64,000 nucleotides of DNA from positions 495,454 through 559,453 of the forward strand of contig VXAY01003846.1 in the NCBI GenBank assembly GCA_013399855.1. Direction: 5' to 3'. Shown in pieces: positions 26,801 through 38,170 of this stretch. The notes below the pieces were generated by a model, which was not told the DNA's origin, searched no databases, and worked only from the letters and a program-made list of their open reading frames with translations. The DNA comes from Oxyruncus cristatus (lineage: Eukaryota; Chordata; Aves; Passeriformes; Cotingidae). The position numbers and the translations under genes were made by a program. How positions within the stretch are numbered: the first letter of the stretch is position 1; each line of letters begins with the position of its first letter.

Positions 26801-29800
26801 AATTAATTTGTGAAAATGTTGCACATTTCAAATCCAAAATTTGCAGAAATGAGTTCCTATTCAGATACATTTTGGGAACCTCATTTTAATGTTATATATT
26901 ATGAAGCATTTCAAAGATGGTTTCGAAAGCCATAGAAAGGATGTATGTTCACGTAGGTAGCTTAAATACAGAAGAATCTGTATTATTACTTCAGGTAGAG
27001 CTATCCACAGAGAGAGAATGATACAGAGGAAACAATGGATTAGTTTTTACTCTTTCAACTGTGTCTGCTTTAGTTTTGTTTGCAATGAAGTGCCTCAGCA
27101 ATGGTGAACTTTCATCCGTGAGTTAAGACATAACCTTTGCAAATTGAAGGTTATCAAAGTATTTCAGGGATTCCTTTTGTCACAGAGAGAAAAAAGAAAG
27201 AAAATGGAGAAAGATAATCTAAAAGTTGGCAAATGGTTTTGTGGTAGTAATTATTGAAATATCCAGGAAAAAAAAACAGAAATGTATCCTACCCTAATTT
27301 TCATATTTCAAATTAAATGGAATAAAAGGCAATGTTGCTAATTATAATTATCACATTGTTCATTCAGTCAAAAACATGACAGAACTACTGGAAAAGCCAG
27401 ATGCTATAATTTTCTTTCTGATATAAGTTAATTTACTGTCAGATACTTTAGAAGTAGGTTTTTTTACAAGTGGAATATTTTTGAGATTTAGTGCTCTGCA
27501 AAAAGGGTATTTTGGGAGAGGAGGTTTTTTTCCTTCTTCTTTTTTTTTTTTTCCTTAGTATCTAGATACAGTTTTCAACCTTCAAAAAAAAAATCAGAGT
27601 TTCTCCCGCTTTGTTTATCTTTCCTTACATCCCTATCGATGCTCATTTTCAGGGAAAGAAAAAGGAAATTAAAGGTATGGGGTGTAGGGAACTTGACACA
27701 CTTTGCAACACAACAAGAAATAAACTGAACTCAGTCTACTTTTGCAATTTGTTGCAAATGTTTTCAGCTAATCCACCAAGGCTTTTCCCTTGACACCAGC
27801 AGAATTTTCCACCTTTTTTAGGTTCACTCTGTTGTCAGGGGCCTGTACAGGCGTGTGCTTCAGCTTGACAGGTCACAGAAAGTATAGACCAGCCATTCAC
27901 CTCCAGCTGCCCCTCCACTCAACTTCCTCTAAGCAATATTGGCTTCTGCAACTAAAAACTGCTTTTTACATATAATGAAATTCACAAGTGCATTGGAGGA
28001 AATGTGATTTTTTTTTTTCTGCCCCCACAATTTCAATAGCAGTTTATTCCTTTAAAAGGCAAATTGCAGAAGGGAATAACTTTGAAAGCAAACTGGAAAT
28101 ATAAAGACAGGAAATGAGTCTGTGACTGTATAACAGAGTTCATAAATGGGTCCTTTTTTGGTATGAAACTGGGCTTTTAAAGTAGAAAAATCACCTACTT
28201 AACAAAACCATCCGCTGTTTCAGCACTGCAGGAGCATGAAATAAATCCATGTTTCTTTCTAATATATCATTCAGTCTATCAAACTATTTCCAAATGACTT
28301 AAGTTCTAGCAGTGCTGCAGAAAGTTCCATACCTCTGCTGGGATGGTGAATTTTTTAATATAATCCTTTGAATTTCCTTGTTCATTCAGGTTTACAAAGA
28401 TGCCTATAAATCCTCCCTTAATCCGAAAGTGGGGCAAGCAAACTCTTTCTCAAATTACGAGCTACAGACACTCTAACTTCCCTAAGAAACCCCTTTTGTT
28501 TCTTCTTTAGGGAGAATTTCTGCATTTTAGTGCATTCAAACCTAGTCTCCTGTATAAGTCTCAGAGCATCTGTACATGGTCATTCTACATCAACAGTTAT
28601 TCAGAATCACCGGGATTGTCCCTAGTCACTGAATTACAGTGCTGTCAAGTCAAACAGCACTGATAGAACACCTAAATCACTTTATTAGCATGGTATTAGG
28701 AGAACTCCTTTGCCTACACTGTGTAGAACAGTGTGCAACCATCATAGACTTAAAATTTCTCTCTAGCTTGACTCCATTTTCCAGGTGAAAAATAGGAATA
28801 ATCAGTTGTTTTTTGTGTTCCACTCCCACTCCCCAAATCAATAAATAAAAGGCATGTTACACATGCATATTTTCAAACAGTTCTGTAGGATTTAGACTCA
28901 AATGACTAAAATTATTTCCTAATTTTTCTGCTTGAAAAATATTTTTTTCTTAACTTTAAGATGAAACACTGCCAAGTATGTTTCCCTAGTCAACTGCTCC
29001 ATTGCAGTTTCTTACTGCTTTATGGGAACAACTTTTTTTCTAATTGAGAGGTTTGAGGGGAAAGAAATATTGCAAATTCTGTTTATGCTAAATGTAAAAA
29101 ATCTTGGGAACGTTCACAGATTTGGGTTGTCTCAGATTGTGTTGTGCATCGGCAGGTGAAAGTGCTGCATAGCAAGTGTACCTTGCAAGCAAATGGAAAA
29201 TAAAGGACAAAGTCATTGTGTGCATTAGATGACAAGAGTTGATTTCTGGATATATGAAGTGTTTAGGAAAAGGGATGGTGGTGTATGAGCTGGAGATGGT
29301 GTCGGTGTCCTGTTTAGTCCATGTGGCTGAGGCCAGCAGCTGGGATGTATGACTGGCTTCTCTGCAGGTTCAGATATTCTGCTTTCAGTAGAACCAGACT
29401 TAACTATGGAACTTTAGAAATCTTTTCCTTTTCTTTGTGCTTTTCTCTCTCCTTAGAAAGCACCCCTGTGCTCTAAACTGTACTTTATTGCTGTAGTCTA
29501 AAGGTATTGTGATATTACCTTTAAGTAGGTGAACATCACACTTAGGATGACTGACAAAACAGTAAGAACATCCCTTAGCTTAGAAAATCTTATCTTGGTC
29601 TTATTTAACCTAATCAGTTTTGTGTTATTTTGGGGTGTATTTTTTTTGTGATTTTTTTTTTTTTGGTGGTTGTTGTTGTTTGGGTTTTTTTGTGTCTGTG
29701 GTTTTTTAACCTTTCCAGGAGATATGAAACAGGGATTGATAATTACATTTTCACTCTAGGCAGAGGAACAAAATACACTGTGATCTCAAACCATGATTAG

Positions 29801-30210
29801 CTACTAAGAAAGAAGCTTTAGAAAAATATTGTGTGGGCAAGAGTGAGGAGGAGGGTGTTAATGACAGTTTTCTTTGGTTTTTTTTATTTTTTAAATAGTA
29901 AAGGTGTCACTATGCTGAGTCATTCTGCTATGTATCTGAAAATGGCTGATTAAAAAAAGCACGAATTGTATTTGATTTGACATTTATTAATGGTCAGCAA
30001 AATCTGTGAAGCTATCATATTTCTTCCTCCTTTTAATTTTATTTTTAAAGGAAATTTTATCCATCCGTCATGTTAGAGTATGGGTATTTTTCCTCTCTTT
30101 TGATAGGTTATATAGGAATGGTATTTTCATTATTCTTGTGGATAGGAACTTTGCGAAACATTTTAATTGTCTTCATTGACATATGAATTATATTTTTTTA
30201 AGGAAAAAAA
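20896..30210. other. Intron, long repeat-poor stretch
   Basis: AT-rich. It holds the TG microsatellite at 22740 and several T runs. The block 24000-24330 is slightly GC-richer with a 104-codon frame of no recognisable character. No exon was identified. Confidence 0.55.
22740..22752. repeat. Short (TG)n microsatellite followed by CT-rich tract
   Basis: Six TG units are followed by TTTCTTCCTCTTCCTCCTCC to about 22773. Confidence 0.8.
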
Positions 30211-30370
30211 AGAATGGACTGGATAACATCTTAAACTTATTTAAATGTAACTCTTTTTATGGTGTTTTAGAGGAAAAATGTCATCTCGAGTAAAATAGAA
30301 TAGGCTGAAAACATCTTAAACTTATTTAAATATGATATTCTTTACTGTGTCTTATGGAAAGAGTTTCTTT
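30211..30370 (+). repeat. Diverged tandem duplication of about 85 bp
   Basis: Two adjacent units share an identical 22-bp core, ending in TTAAACTTATTTAAAT, at 30225-30246 and 30310-30331. The flanks match in order (AGAATGG against AGAATAGG, then ATGGTGTTTTAGAGG against CTGTGTCTTATGG). The offset is 85 bp. The units have diverged outside the core. Confidence 0.8.
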
Positions 30371-33300
30371 TTTAAATTCTGAGCCAAATTCCACCATGTT
30401 GCAGTCAGACAGTATACGTTAGTTTTAATATTAGTGCAAAATATACCCTTCTACAATACGTTTTGCATTTAGACTTGTTAAAACATACAACTTTGGAGTT
30501 GTTTGCAAAAGTCAACCACCTCAAAGTTGATTGAAATATTTTCTTTCCATAACATGTTTTTTCATTATTTTTTTTAAATTTATTTTCATTATGTTCTTAT
30601 GGTTAATTAAGCATGAGGATTTTTGTGAGTTTGCTTCCTGGACAGTTTTCACCAAAGTGTGTTTGAAATAAATCAACTTAACTTCTAGCCAGAGGAGCAT
30701 GCATATATGCTAAGTTTTGGATGCTGGAATAATCTCTATTAGCAGCACTACTTTCTAAATGACTAGTTCTGTTTTTCACATAAAAGAAGATAATTTAATG
30801 TACTGTCTTTCCACAAAATACTTTTATCAGATGTCTAAGGGTATTCAAATTCATTCATGTATAGACTACCACTTGAAATAATTTAAAAGTTGGATAGGCA
30901 TAGATAAACATCTGACTACCTTTCATGCAACTACATCCAATTTCTGCATCATATCAAAATTCTCCTCTTGTCCCTCTGTCATTCACTACACTTAATGCTG
31001 CAGGGACACCTGTTCCTAAGACTGAAGTGGCCAGCTGGGGAGGTGGTCTAAGCCACTAACATTTCAGCTTCTGAATATATACCACACAATTTTAGATACA
31101 GCTCTGCTGCTCAGATTGCAAAGTCTCAAACAAGTTATTTCTCACTTACTCTTCTGGGATATAATTCACCAAGGTTCAGAGCACAGTTACCAAAATAATG
31201 CATCAAAGATCATCACAAGATTTACAGGTCCCCTAATTTGGTCAGCATCAAGGTAAGTCAGAGAAGTGAGCTTAGCTACTTTTTTTATCGACTACTGGGT
31301 CACTGGCTTAACCCATGAAACCTAACAAAAGGGTAGTGGTAGTAATGCTCTTCTTAAATCTGTCTGGGACTTGAAAGGAAGATGACAGTTCACCATGCTT
31401 TTCTGCTGTTTGATTTTCCTCATACTTTAAAAATTAGGGCCCCTGGTGATAAGGAGAAGGCCAGAGTACTTTCTGTGGATGTTTGCACTCTAGCACTTTT
31501 GGGTGAAGCTCTCAATTTTGTGTCAAATTTTCAAAATTATATGAAGACACTGAACTCAATTCTGAGGGCTAAACAGAGTGATCAAGCCACAAAGCTGTAC
31601 TCTTTGTCTCTTTCAGTGGTCATTCTGAACATACAGGAAGTACAAGAGTCTCCTCCAATTTTTACTTTAAAATGAATAGCATTTTCAGGCACTCAGATCC
31701 AAGGGAGAACTGAAAATATTGAAAGGTAGGAAAGAATTTCCTTTGCTCCTATATCTTTGAGAGACAGGCCTAAGCTTCCTATTAAGTAGTTTAGGTGGTT
31801 AACTCCTCTGTTTGCCTGTATTTACAGTCTGGATTTTTTTGGTTCTTTTAAAACTGAATGTGTTCTTTATGGAGCCTACATATCTCAGGAAGAGTATCTG
31901 AAGGTGTATTTGGCTTCAGGTGTTTGTCTACAAAGGTTAGACCTCTGCTACTGAAAAGTAAAAACGAGCTTTGCAAGGATTTTCTTGGTTTGGTTTGGTT
32001 TTGTTGTTTTTTTTTGTTTTGTTTGTTTATGTCCAAACCTTTACATTTTTAAAGTTTTCTCAGACATCAGGGAAATCTGTAGTTCCGTGGCTTTATGTAT
32101 TCCAAAAGTTCACTTCCTATCACTGAAGCATCATGTTTTTGGCAGGACTATGCTCCTAACTTGTAACTTGATTAACAAAATTCCCAAGCTAGCCTTAGTT
32201 CAAGGCCAGATTTCTCTTCTTCAAGAATATTATTCCACATCTATTTGCCAACTGTTTTCTTCTGACCTCCCTGTTGTTGAAGCCTTTCTCCACCCTTGAG
32301 AAAGCTTGCAGATCATCTTGCAGATTTCCCTGAACGTGCATTATCTCCTACGCTCCAGGCCTTGTTCCCTGCTGTAACCATCCTGGTCTCCCCACCCAGC
32401 AGTGCTATGAACTCCTGGGCTTCGGGACACATTCTCTTTACAAGTGTCATTAACTTGGATGCTACGTAGATAGTTTAGGGGTATTATTCAATGTTATTCT
32501 TTCAGTGACAATATTTTTTGTTTGTTGTTTTTTTTCTTTGAAGTAAGAACCATGATTGTGATTAAGCTTGATAAGGAAAAAAAAAAATCATTCATGTATT
32601 CTGGGTTTTGCTTCTCATAATTTGTGCTGAATGAGTCCTGGAAGAAAATATGTAGAGAGAGAAAAGGAAGATGAAATTGAAGGTCCTATTCTATAATTAG
32701 GCTTTCATGATGGAATTAATAGAACAGATTAATGACATTTAGCCTGATTTTTCAGAGGACCTTCAAAATTCTGTTCTTCACCAACACAAAACATAATTGA
32801 ACATTTTCTTGAATCATAGGCTAATGATATCAACTCAAGGCCACCTTCAAAACCTTCATGCTGTTAACGAGGCTTTGGTAAATATAGAGAAGAAACTATG
32901 GCCAGCATATTTTGAGCTGTAGTGCTTTTCAACTGTCTGCATATATAACTTTAGGAGCAGTTTATATGAGAACAATATTAGTGTGGCCCTGGATATTTCA
33001 GGAATTACTTTTCAGACCTGGGTGGGGAATCCAAAGGTTAATAGTGAGTTATGGTTATTTCTGAAATTCTTAAGTCTTGTCCAGTTTGAGAACTTTGTTA
33101 GGGACAAGAAAAATCACCCTAAATAGCTCTTTGCTCTCAAAAAAAGTTCTTGACAAAAATTGATTTTTATCTCAAGAAATAGAACTGATGGGGATATGGC
33201 CTTGGAATATCCTGATAATCAGTTCAGGCAGGAATTGAATGTTTTAGATTAGGTAACTCTTCCTGCTGAGGTTTTTGCACCAGAGTGTCTGTTAAGCAGA

Positions 33301-35054
33301 TGAAGAAAAGTTGCTGGAACTCATTTTTCTAGAAGAATGTCTTAACATTTCTTCACTCTAATCGGTTACCTCAGTGCACAATAACAAGATATTGAGAATA
33401 GTGTTCAGAAGCTGCTGCTCTTGATCCCCTGTTACCTCTTTGAGCTGTCTCATTAAGGAGAGGATGGGACTACAGACACAAGTCAGTTCAGGATTTCACC
33501 CAGTGGAACATACTAATTTTAACAAATGGAGTTTTCTCTAGCTTGACGGTCCTTCTGGTTACTTTCTTACATCTGTCATCTGCTTACAGTTTTGTGAGTG
33601 CTTATGTGAATCTAGCTGAACTTTAAAGAATTGCAGATGTATGTGTATTTTGGAGAAAGGCATGCCTATCATTCTTCTTTGGGTTAAATGGTCTTTCAAA
33701 TATCCATCAAATACATAATTCTCTCTATGGAAAAGCTTTCTGCCACATGAGAGTATTTCTTCATTCAAGCTAGGTCATGGTTATAGCACTATATACTTAG
33801 TTAAATAGTCTTAGAAATTGTAAGAAAGTTCTATGTGTATGATGTCTTGGGTACCCCCCTATGTGTAGAGCGTCTTCATATATTTTTCATTTCATGTACA
33901 TTCGGCTACCTGAATGCATTTTCTTGTCCTCTACACACAATTCCATTGGCTTCACTTTCTAATGTAAAGCATTCTTAGGAAAGTTCATATTTCTTCTTTC
34001 GTTGTTTATGGTTGTGTCATTCTGAGGGGCTTTTTCTGAGCTTGTGTCATGTCAGATTCTTAAAAATAACAGTATCAAAAAGATGAAAAGGGGTGAGGAC
34101 AAAATTAAATGAGCAAATGAAAAAATCCTGAGAAAGAAAAACAAAACCCTAAGTATAACACCTGCTTGGAATTAATCCCATTTTAACATGTTATAGATAC
34201 TTATGTGAAATTTGATGATGACAATATTTTTTCCGATTTAGCTGAAAGCATCTCTGGTTTTCAGCAGGTACCTGGTATTTTGCCTATATTGTCTTTGTCC
34301 TCTACACATTTTTGAAGTTTCTCAAATCTGATTATGAGTAAGAAAAAAACAAAAAAAGGAAGAGGCACTATTTCTGTGATCTCACTTCTTAACCAAAACC
34401 TCTTTGCCTCAGTTCAGCCACCTTCTTTCTGTGGAATTTGCAAATCTAAGCATCAGCAACAAAGGAATGAGCATATATGCCTTACCCAAGGGCATTCTCA
34501 TGTACTCTGGTAGCTGATCAGGTTTTTTTTGGTGCTTCTACTACTAATGGAATGATCACTCTGCTTTCTACTTCTACCACTTTCATTCTCAGACAAAGTG
34601 TACAGAATTTTAGTCACATTTAATGCACAGAAGGAAGCATTCATTGAGGAAAATTCCTCTGTACATTATAGCATTCCACGTAAGTCACTTCCTGGGAAGA
34701 TAATGCATATTTTCATATTATGTCAGTGCTACAATTTGATAATGAACGCTCAAATTAACCTTTGTATTTTTTTTTCATTTTTTACTGTGTTGCATTTTAC
34801 TAAGAGAGAAATACATCACAAATGGTAAAAATTAACATCACGTACAGGAAAAGTGATTTAAACTACACATTATCTTCAGCAGTGAATGACTTGTTAGAGA
34901 GAACATGAAATACCTTTCTGCAAAACTGAAAGATAAAGGATTTTCATGAATTCTGCTACTTACAACAGTCTATACAACATGAAAAATTCTGTTGCACTTC
35001 AACTTCATTCTGAAAGGCATTTCTTTCTCTTTGAGTTAAATTGTCTAATACATA
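30371..35054. other. Intron up to the CR1 fragment
   Basis: AT-rich. The only notable item is the exon-like segment at 34593-34679. A GT-donor-like AAGGTAAGTC at about 31251 has no supporting exon. Confidence 0.55.
34593..34679 (+). other. Exon-like segment with strong splice sites, unidentified
   Basis: A pyrimidine-rich run ending in CATTCTCAG precedes 87 bases followed by GTAAGT. The length is a multiple of three and one frame is open through it, giving KVYRILVTFNAQKEAFIEEN then SSVHYSIP, with both ends in intron phase 1. The peptide does not match AGMO as I remember it, and phase 1 does not join to the phase-0 terminal exon. It may be a chance match, a cryptic exon, or an exon of a non-coding transcript. 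Confidence 0.15.
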
Positions 35055-35446
35055 TCATGGAATCATAGAGTGGTTCAGGTTGGAAGGGAGTTTAAAGATC
35101 CTCTAAAGATCCTCTAGTTCCAAGCCCCCTGCCATCAGCAGGGACACCTTCCACTAGACCAGGTTACTCAGAAACCCATCCAGCCTGGTCTTGAACACCT
35201 TCCAGGGATGGGGCATCCATAGTTTCTCTGGGCAACCTGTTCCAGTGCCTCACCACCTTCACAGTAAAGAATTTCTTCCTTATATGTAGTGTAAACCTAC
35301 CGTCTTTCAGTTTAACGCCATTACTGCTTGTCCTATCTCTACATGCCCTTGTAACAAGTCCCTTTCCAGCTCTCTTGCAGGCCCCTTTTAGGTGCTGGAA
35401 GTCTTCCCAAAACCTCCTTTTCTCCAGGCTGAACAACCCCCAGCTC
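35055..35446 (-). mobile_element. CR1 LINE 3' fragment
   Basis: The minus strand encodes the CR1 ORF2 C-terminus, readable from 35436 as FSLEKRRFWEDFQHLKGACK and on to RHWNRLPRE. It is followed by the 3' tail and TCATGGAATCATAGAG, a degenerate terminal repeat. An 11-bp direct duplication (AAAGATCCTCT, about 35094-35115) interrupts the tail. Truncation at about 35446 removes all of the RT core. Confidence 0.92.
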
Positions 35447-37616
35447 GACTTGTCAATAACTTTTGATATCAGGTTGTTTAGCTGCTGAGTATAAGCTGTT
35501 GAATTTGAGTTTGTTTGCCTATAAGTCAGCAGAATGTTGTTTCAATTGACAGGTAAATCATAACTCAATGGGAGAAAAATTACTTAAATAAATCAGTAGG
35601 AAAACCAACATGTTTCTAAGTAACCTTGTGTCTGTCCTTTTATATATTTTTTTTTAAATCATTCTAGAACATCCTGTGGTGTCAGATGGCAGATTTTGTA
35701 GCAGAGAGCTGATCTCAATTTAAGCGTTCAGCAATTTCGAAGTGTCAGTAAAACAAAAGCACCAGCAGATCTTTGTACAAAAATGCAGACAGAGTTTCTG
35801 AAATAAAGGTGACCCTTTGTTTTTTTTTTCTTTCAATAAATCCTGGTAGCACATGGGGTGACAATGTGTGCTGCATATCCTTTGAGCACATCACAGAACT
35901 GGCAGCTGGGAGTAGCATGGCTGTAAGTCTTTGTTAACGCTGGCTCTTGTCTGCTCTGGGACCAGCACTGCCAGCCCTGGTGTGATTTAGAAAGTCTTGA
36001 AAGGTTGGGGTTATGGAGGCCTGTCTCTAGTTACATCCACTCTGCCTTAGGCTCTGTCTCTGTTTCCTTACGGGCAGGATCACGACCCAGAGCATCTGTG
36101 ATGTGAGCAGATTGTCTTGATACACATGTCGGTGGCCCAGCACTATCCTGAGATAGTGTAATTCTTGAAAAACAACTTAGGAGTGTGTTTGTATGCATCT
36201 GTCCCTGGGGGAATATTGCTGGTTTATGCTTTATGTTATTTTATACTTGGAATGGAGAGTGCACAAGAATCTACTCCTTTTGTTAGCATTTTAATTTTTG
36301 TGTTAGCACATAGGCAAAAAATACATGTGCTAAAGAAAAAAACAGAGAGTTGTTCTGACAGGTTCTTAATATTTTGTTGGGCATCCTTATATTGTTTGGA
36401 CTTGTCTGAATAAATGGAGCTAAGCTTGAATCAAATGATGTTAGAGACGCATTTGCAAGCTGATGTCCTATTATTTCCTATTATTAATAATGGACAAATG
36501 ATTAAATTCTCTCCCTAACCCAATTTCTACCACTCACTAAAATTGTGAGGGAGCAAAAAAGAACATTTTGAAAAACTGAGTAGATAGAAAGTGCTATACA
36601 GCAGTTGTTGTTTTAATACTAATGGGGTAGTTTATCACATCAAAGCAACTCATGTTGAATTTGAAGTGTTTTGGAAACCATGATTTAAAGACACTCATAC
36701 GAAACCACCAATTGCTGCTGGCAACCAACTGTGCAAATCAGAGAATTGCTGCATAAATTCTGGCATTGTCAGTCATTCTTTTTCAAAAGCATGACCACAA
36801 AAACTGAAGTAATATATACCAGCAAAAGCCTACTGAATTAATATTTGGGGGACCTATGCTAGAGAAATGACTGGTGTTTGCCAACTTCATTTTCTCTTAG
36901 CAGGACCCCAAACAGCCAGCTTATGTCACTCACCACATGAGCTCCAGGGCAGACTGTCCATTTCCTCTTTATTCTATTGTATTTTTTAAACATGAAAAAA
37001 TTTCCTTGAAGCAGATCCTAATCTCCTATCAATAGGAGAAATAATTGGCTTTGATTTCAGCTTCTAGAAAAAAGTATTATGTTATGATTTTCCTGTCAGC
37101 AAACACATTTTTAAAGTGGAAAATACTCTAAAACTAGGCGAGAGAGAAGATGAAATCAAGCGGAAATGCATTCCTCACAGGAGATAGGCTAAGTTTTTCT
37201 TCTTTTCTTTTTTTCCTAAGCAGTCATTAAAATCTGTTTCTGAAATCTTAACTTTATCAACTGCAGATAGGAAGGTGGAAATATGTGTGGAAAAATTCTT
37301 GTTTGAATTAGTTCCATTTTCCCATAACTCCAGTTGGGATGCATGATAAAATTATCAATGAAACGTCCTAATTTGATCCTTAACCAAAGGGATGTTGTCC
37401 TATGAATCATCTGTGTTTGTGGGAGGCAACAGTGAAGCTAACAGAGCAGGAATGGGACCCAGATGTTTTCTGGGAAGCTGGTTGCACTGTAGACTGTGTG
37501 TATTACCTAACGTAGGCGACCATATGGAAGAAAAGGTTGGAAACATCCCATTACAAGTCATATATCACTGAGCTGACAGCAAGGATTTCAGCTTATTTTT
37601 ATTTAAATCATGAAAG

Positions 37617-37638
37617 CAGCTGCTCAGCTGTCCAGCTG
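37617..37638. promoter_or_regulatory. Three CAGCTG E-boxes at exact 8-bp spacing
   Basis: CAGCTG occurs at 37617, 37625 and 37633. The motif is palindromic, so both strands carry it. CAGCTG is a classic site for bHLH dimers, including myogenic factors. An A/T element resembling a MEF2 site (CTTATTTTTAT) lies about 25 bases upstream at about 37592-37602. This is a candidate regulatory element only; no function is shown by sequence. Confidence 0.4.
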
Positions 37639-37949
37639 TATTAAATTTAACCCTTTTTCTGTCAAGTGAATTTCACTTTATGAAACGGCAACCAAAGAGT
37701 TTGTTGAGCTTGCAGAAAGGTTATAGGGTGCTGCCATAACCTTGCCCCATCCAGCAGGACACCACTAGGATGGCAGAGCCTGCCACTGGATGACACCATA
37801 GTCACTCGAAACACCTGGACTCCATGAAACACCATCAAGCCTCTTCATCTGCAGAGGTTGCAAGGAAAGGCATATGCACTATGTAAAGGGAATATTTGTA
37901 GATTTTTTTTCCCCTTTTGTTGCACACCTTTAGAATGAGTAATTGCAAA

Positions 37950-38170
37950 TATTTTTTTTCATTCTTGTGCCCTTCCTTTTTATATTTTTCTTTTCTGTTA
38001 TTATTGATTCTTTCTTTCCCTAATTTTCTTTCCTCTTCTCTTTTTCTATTTGTTTATCCATCTTCTGTAGCCTCTCTTCTTAAGTCTTCTCTCTGCTTGT
38101 CCTTCTCCTGGCTCTGACCTTTTTCTTTTTTGGTCTCCCCCTCGTTGTTTTTTCTCTGTCACTAGTACAT
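37950..38170 (+). other. Long pyrimidine-rich tract
   Basis: Some 220 bases are strongly biased to T and C on the + strand, with runs such as TTTCTTTCCCTAATTTTCTT and CTTCTCTTTTTCTATTTG. No coding exon follows it. It may be a degenerate simple repeat. Confidence 0.6.
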
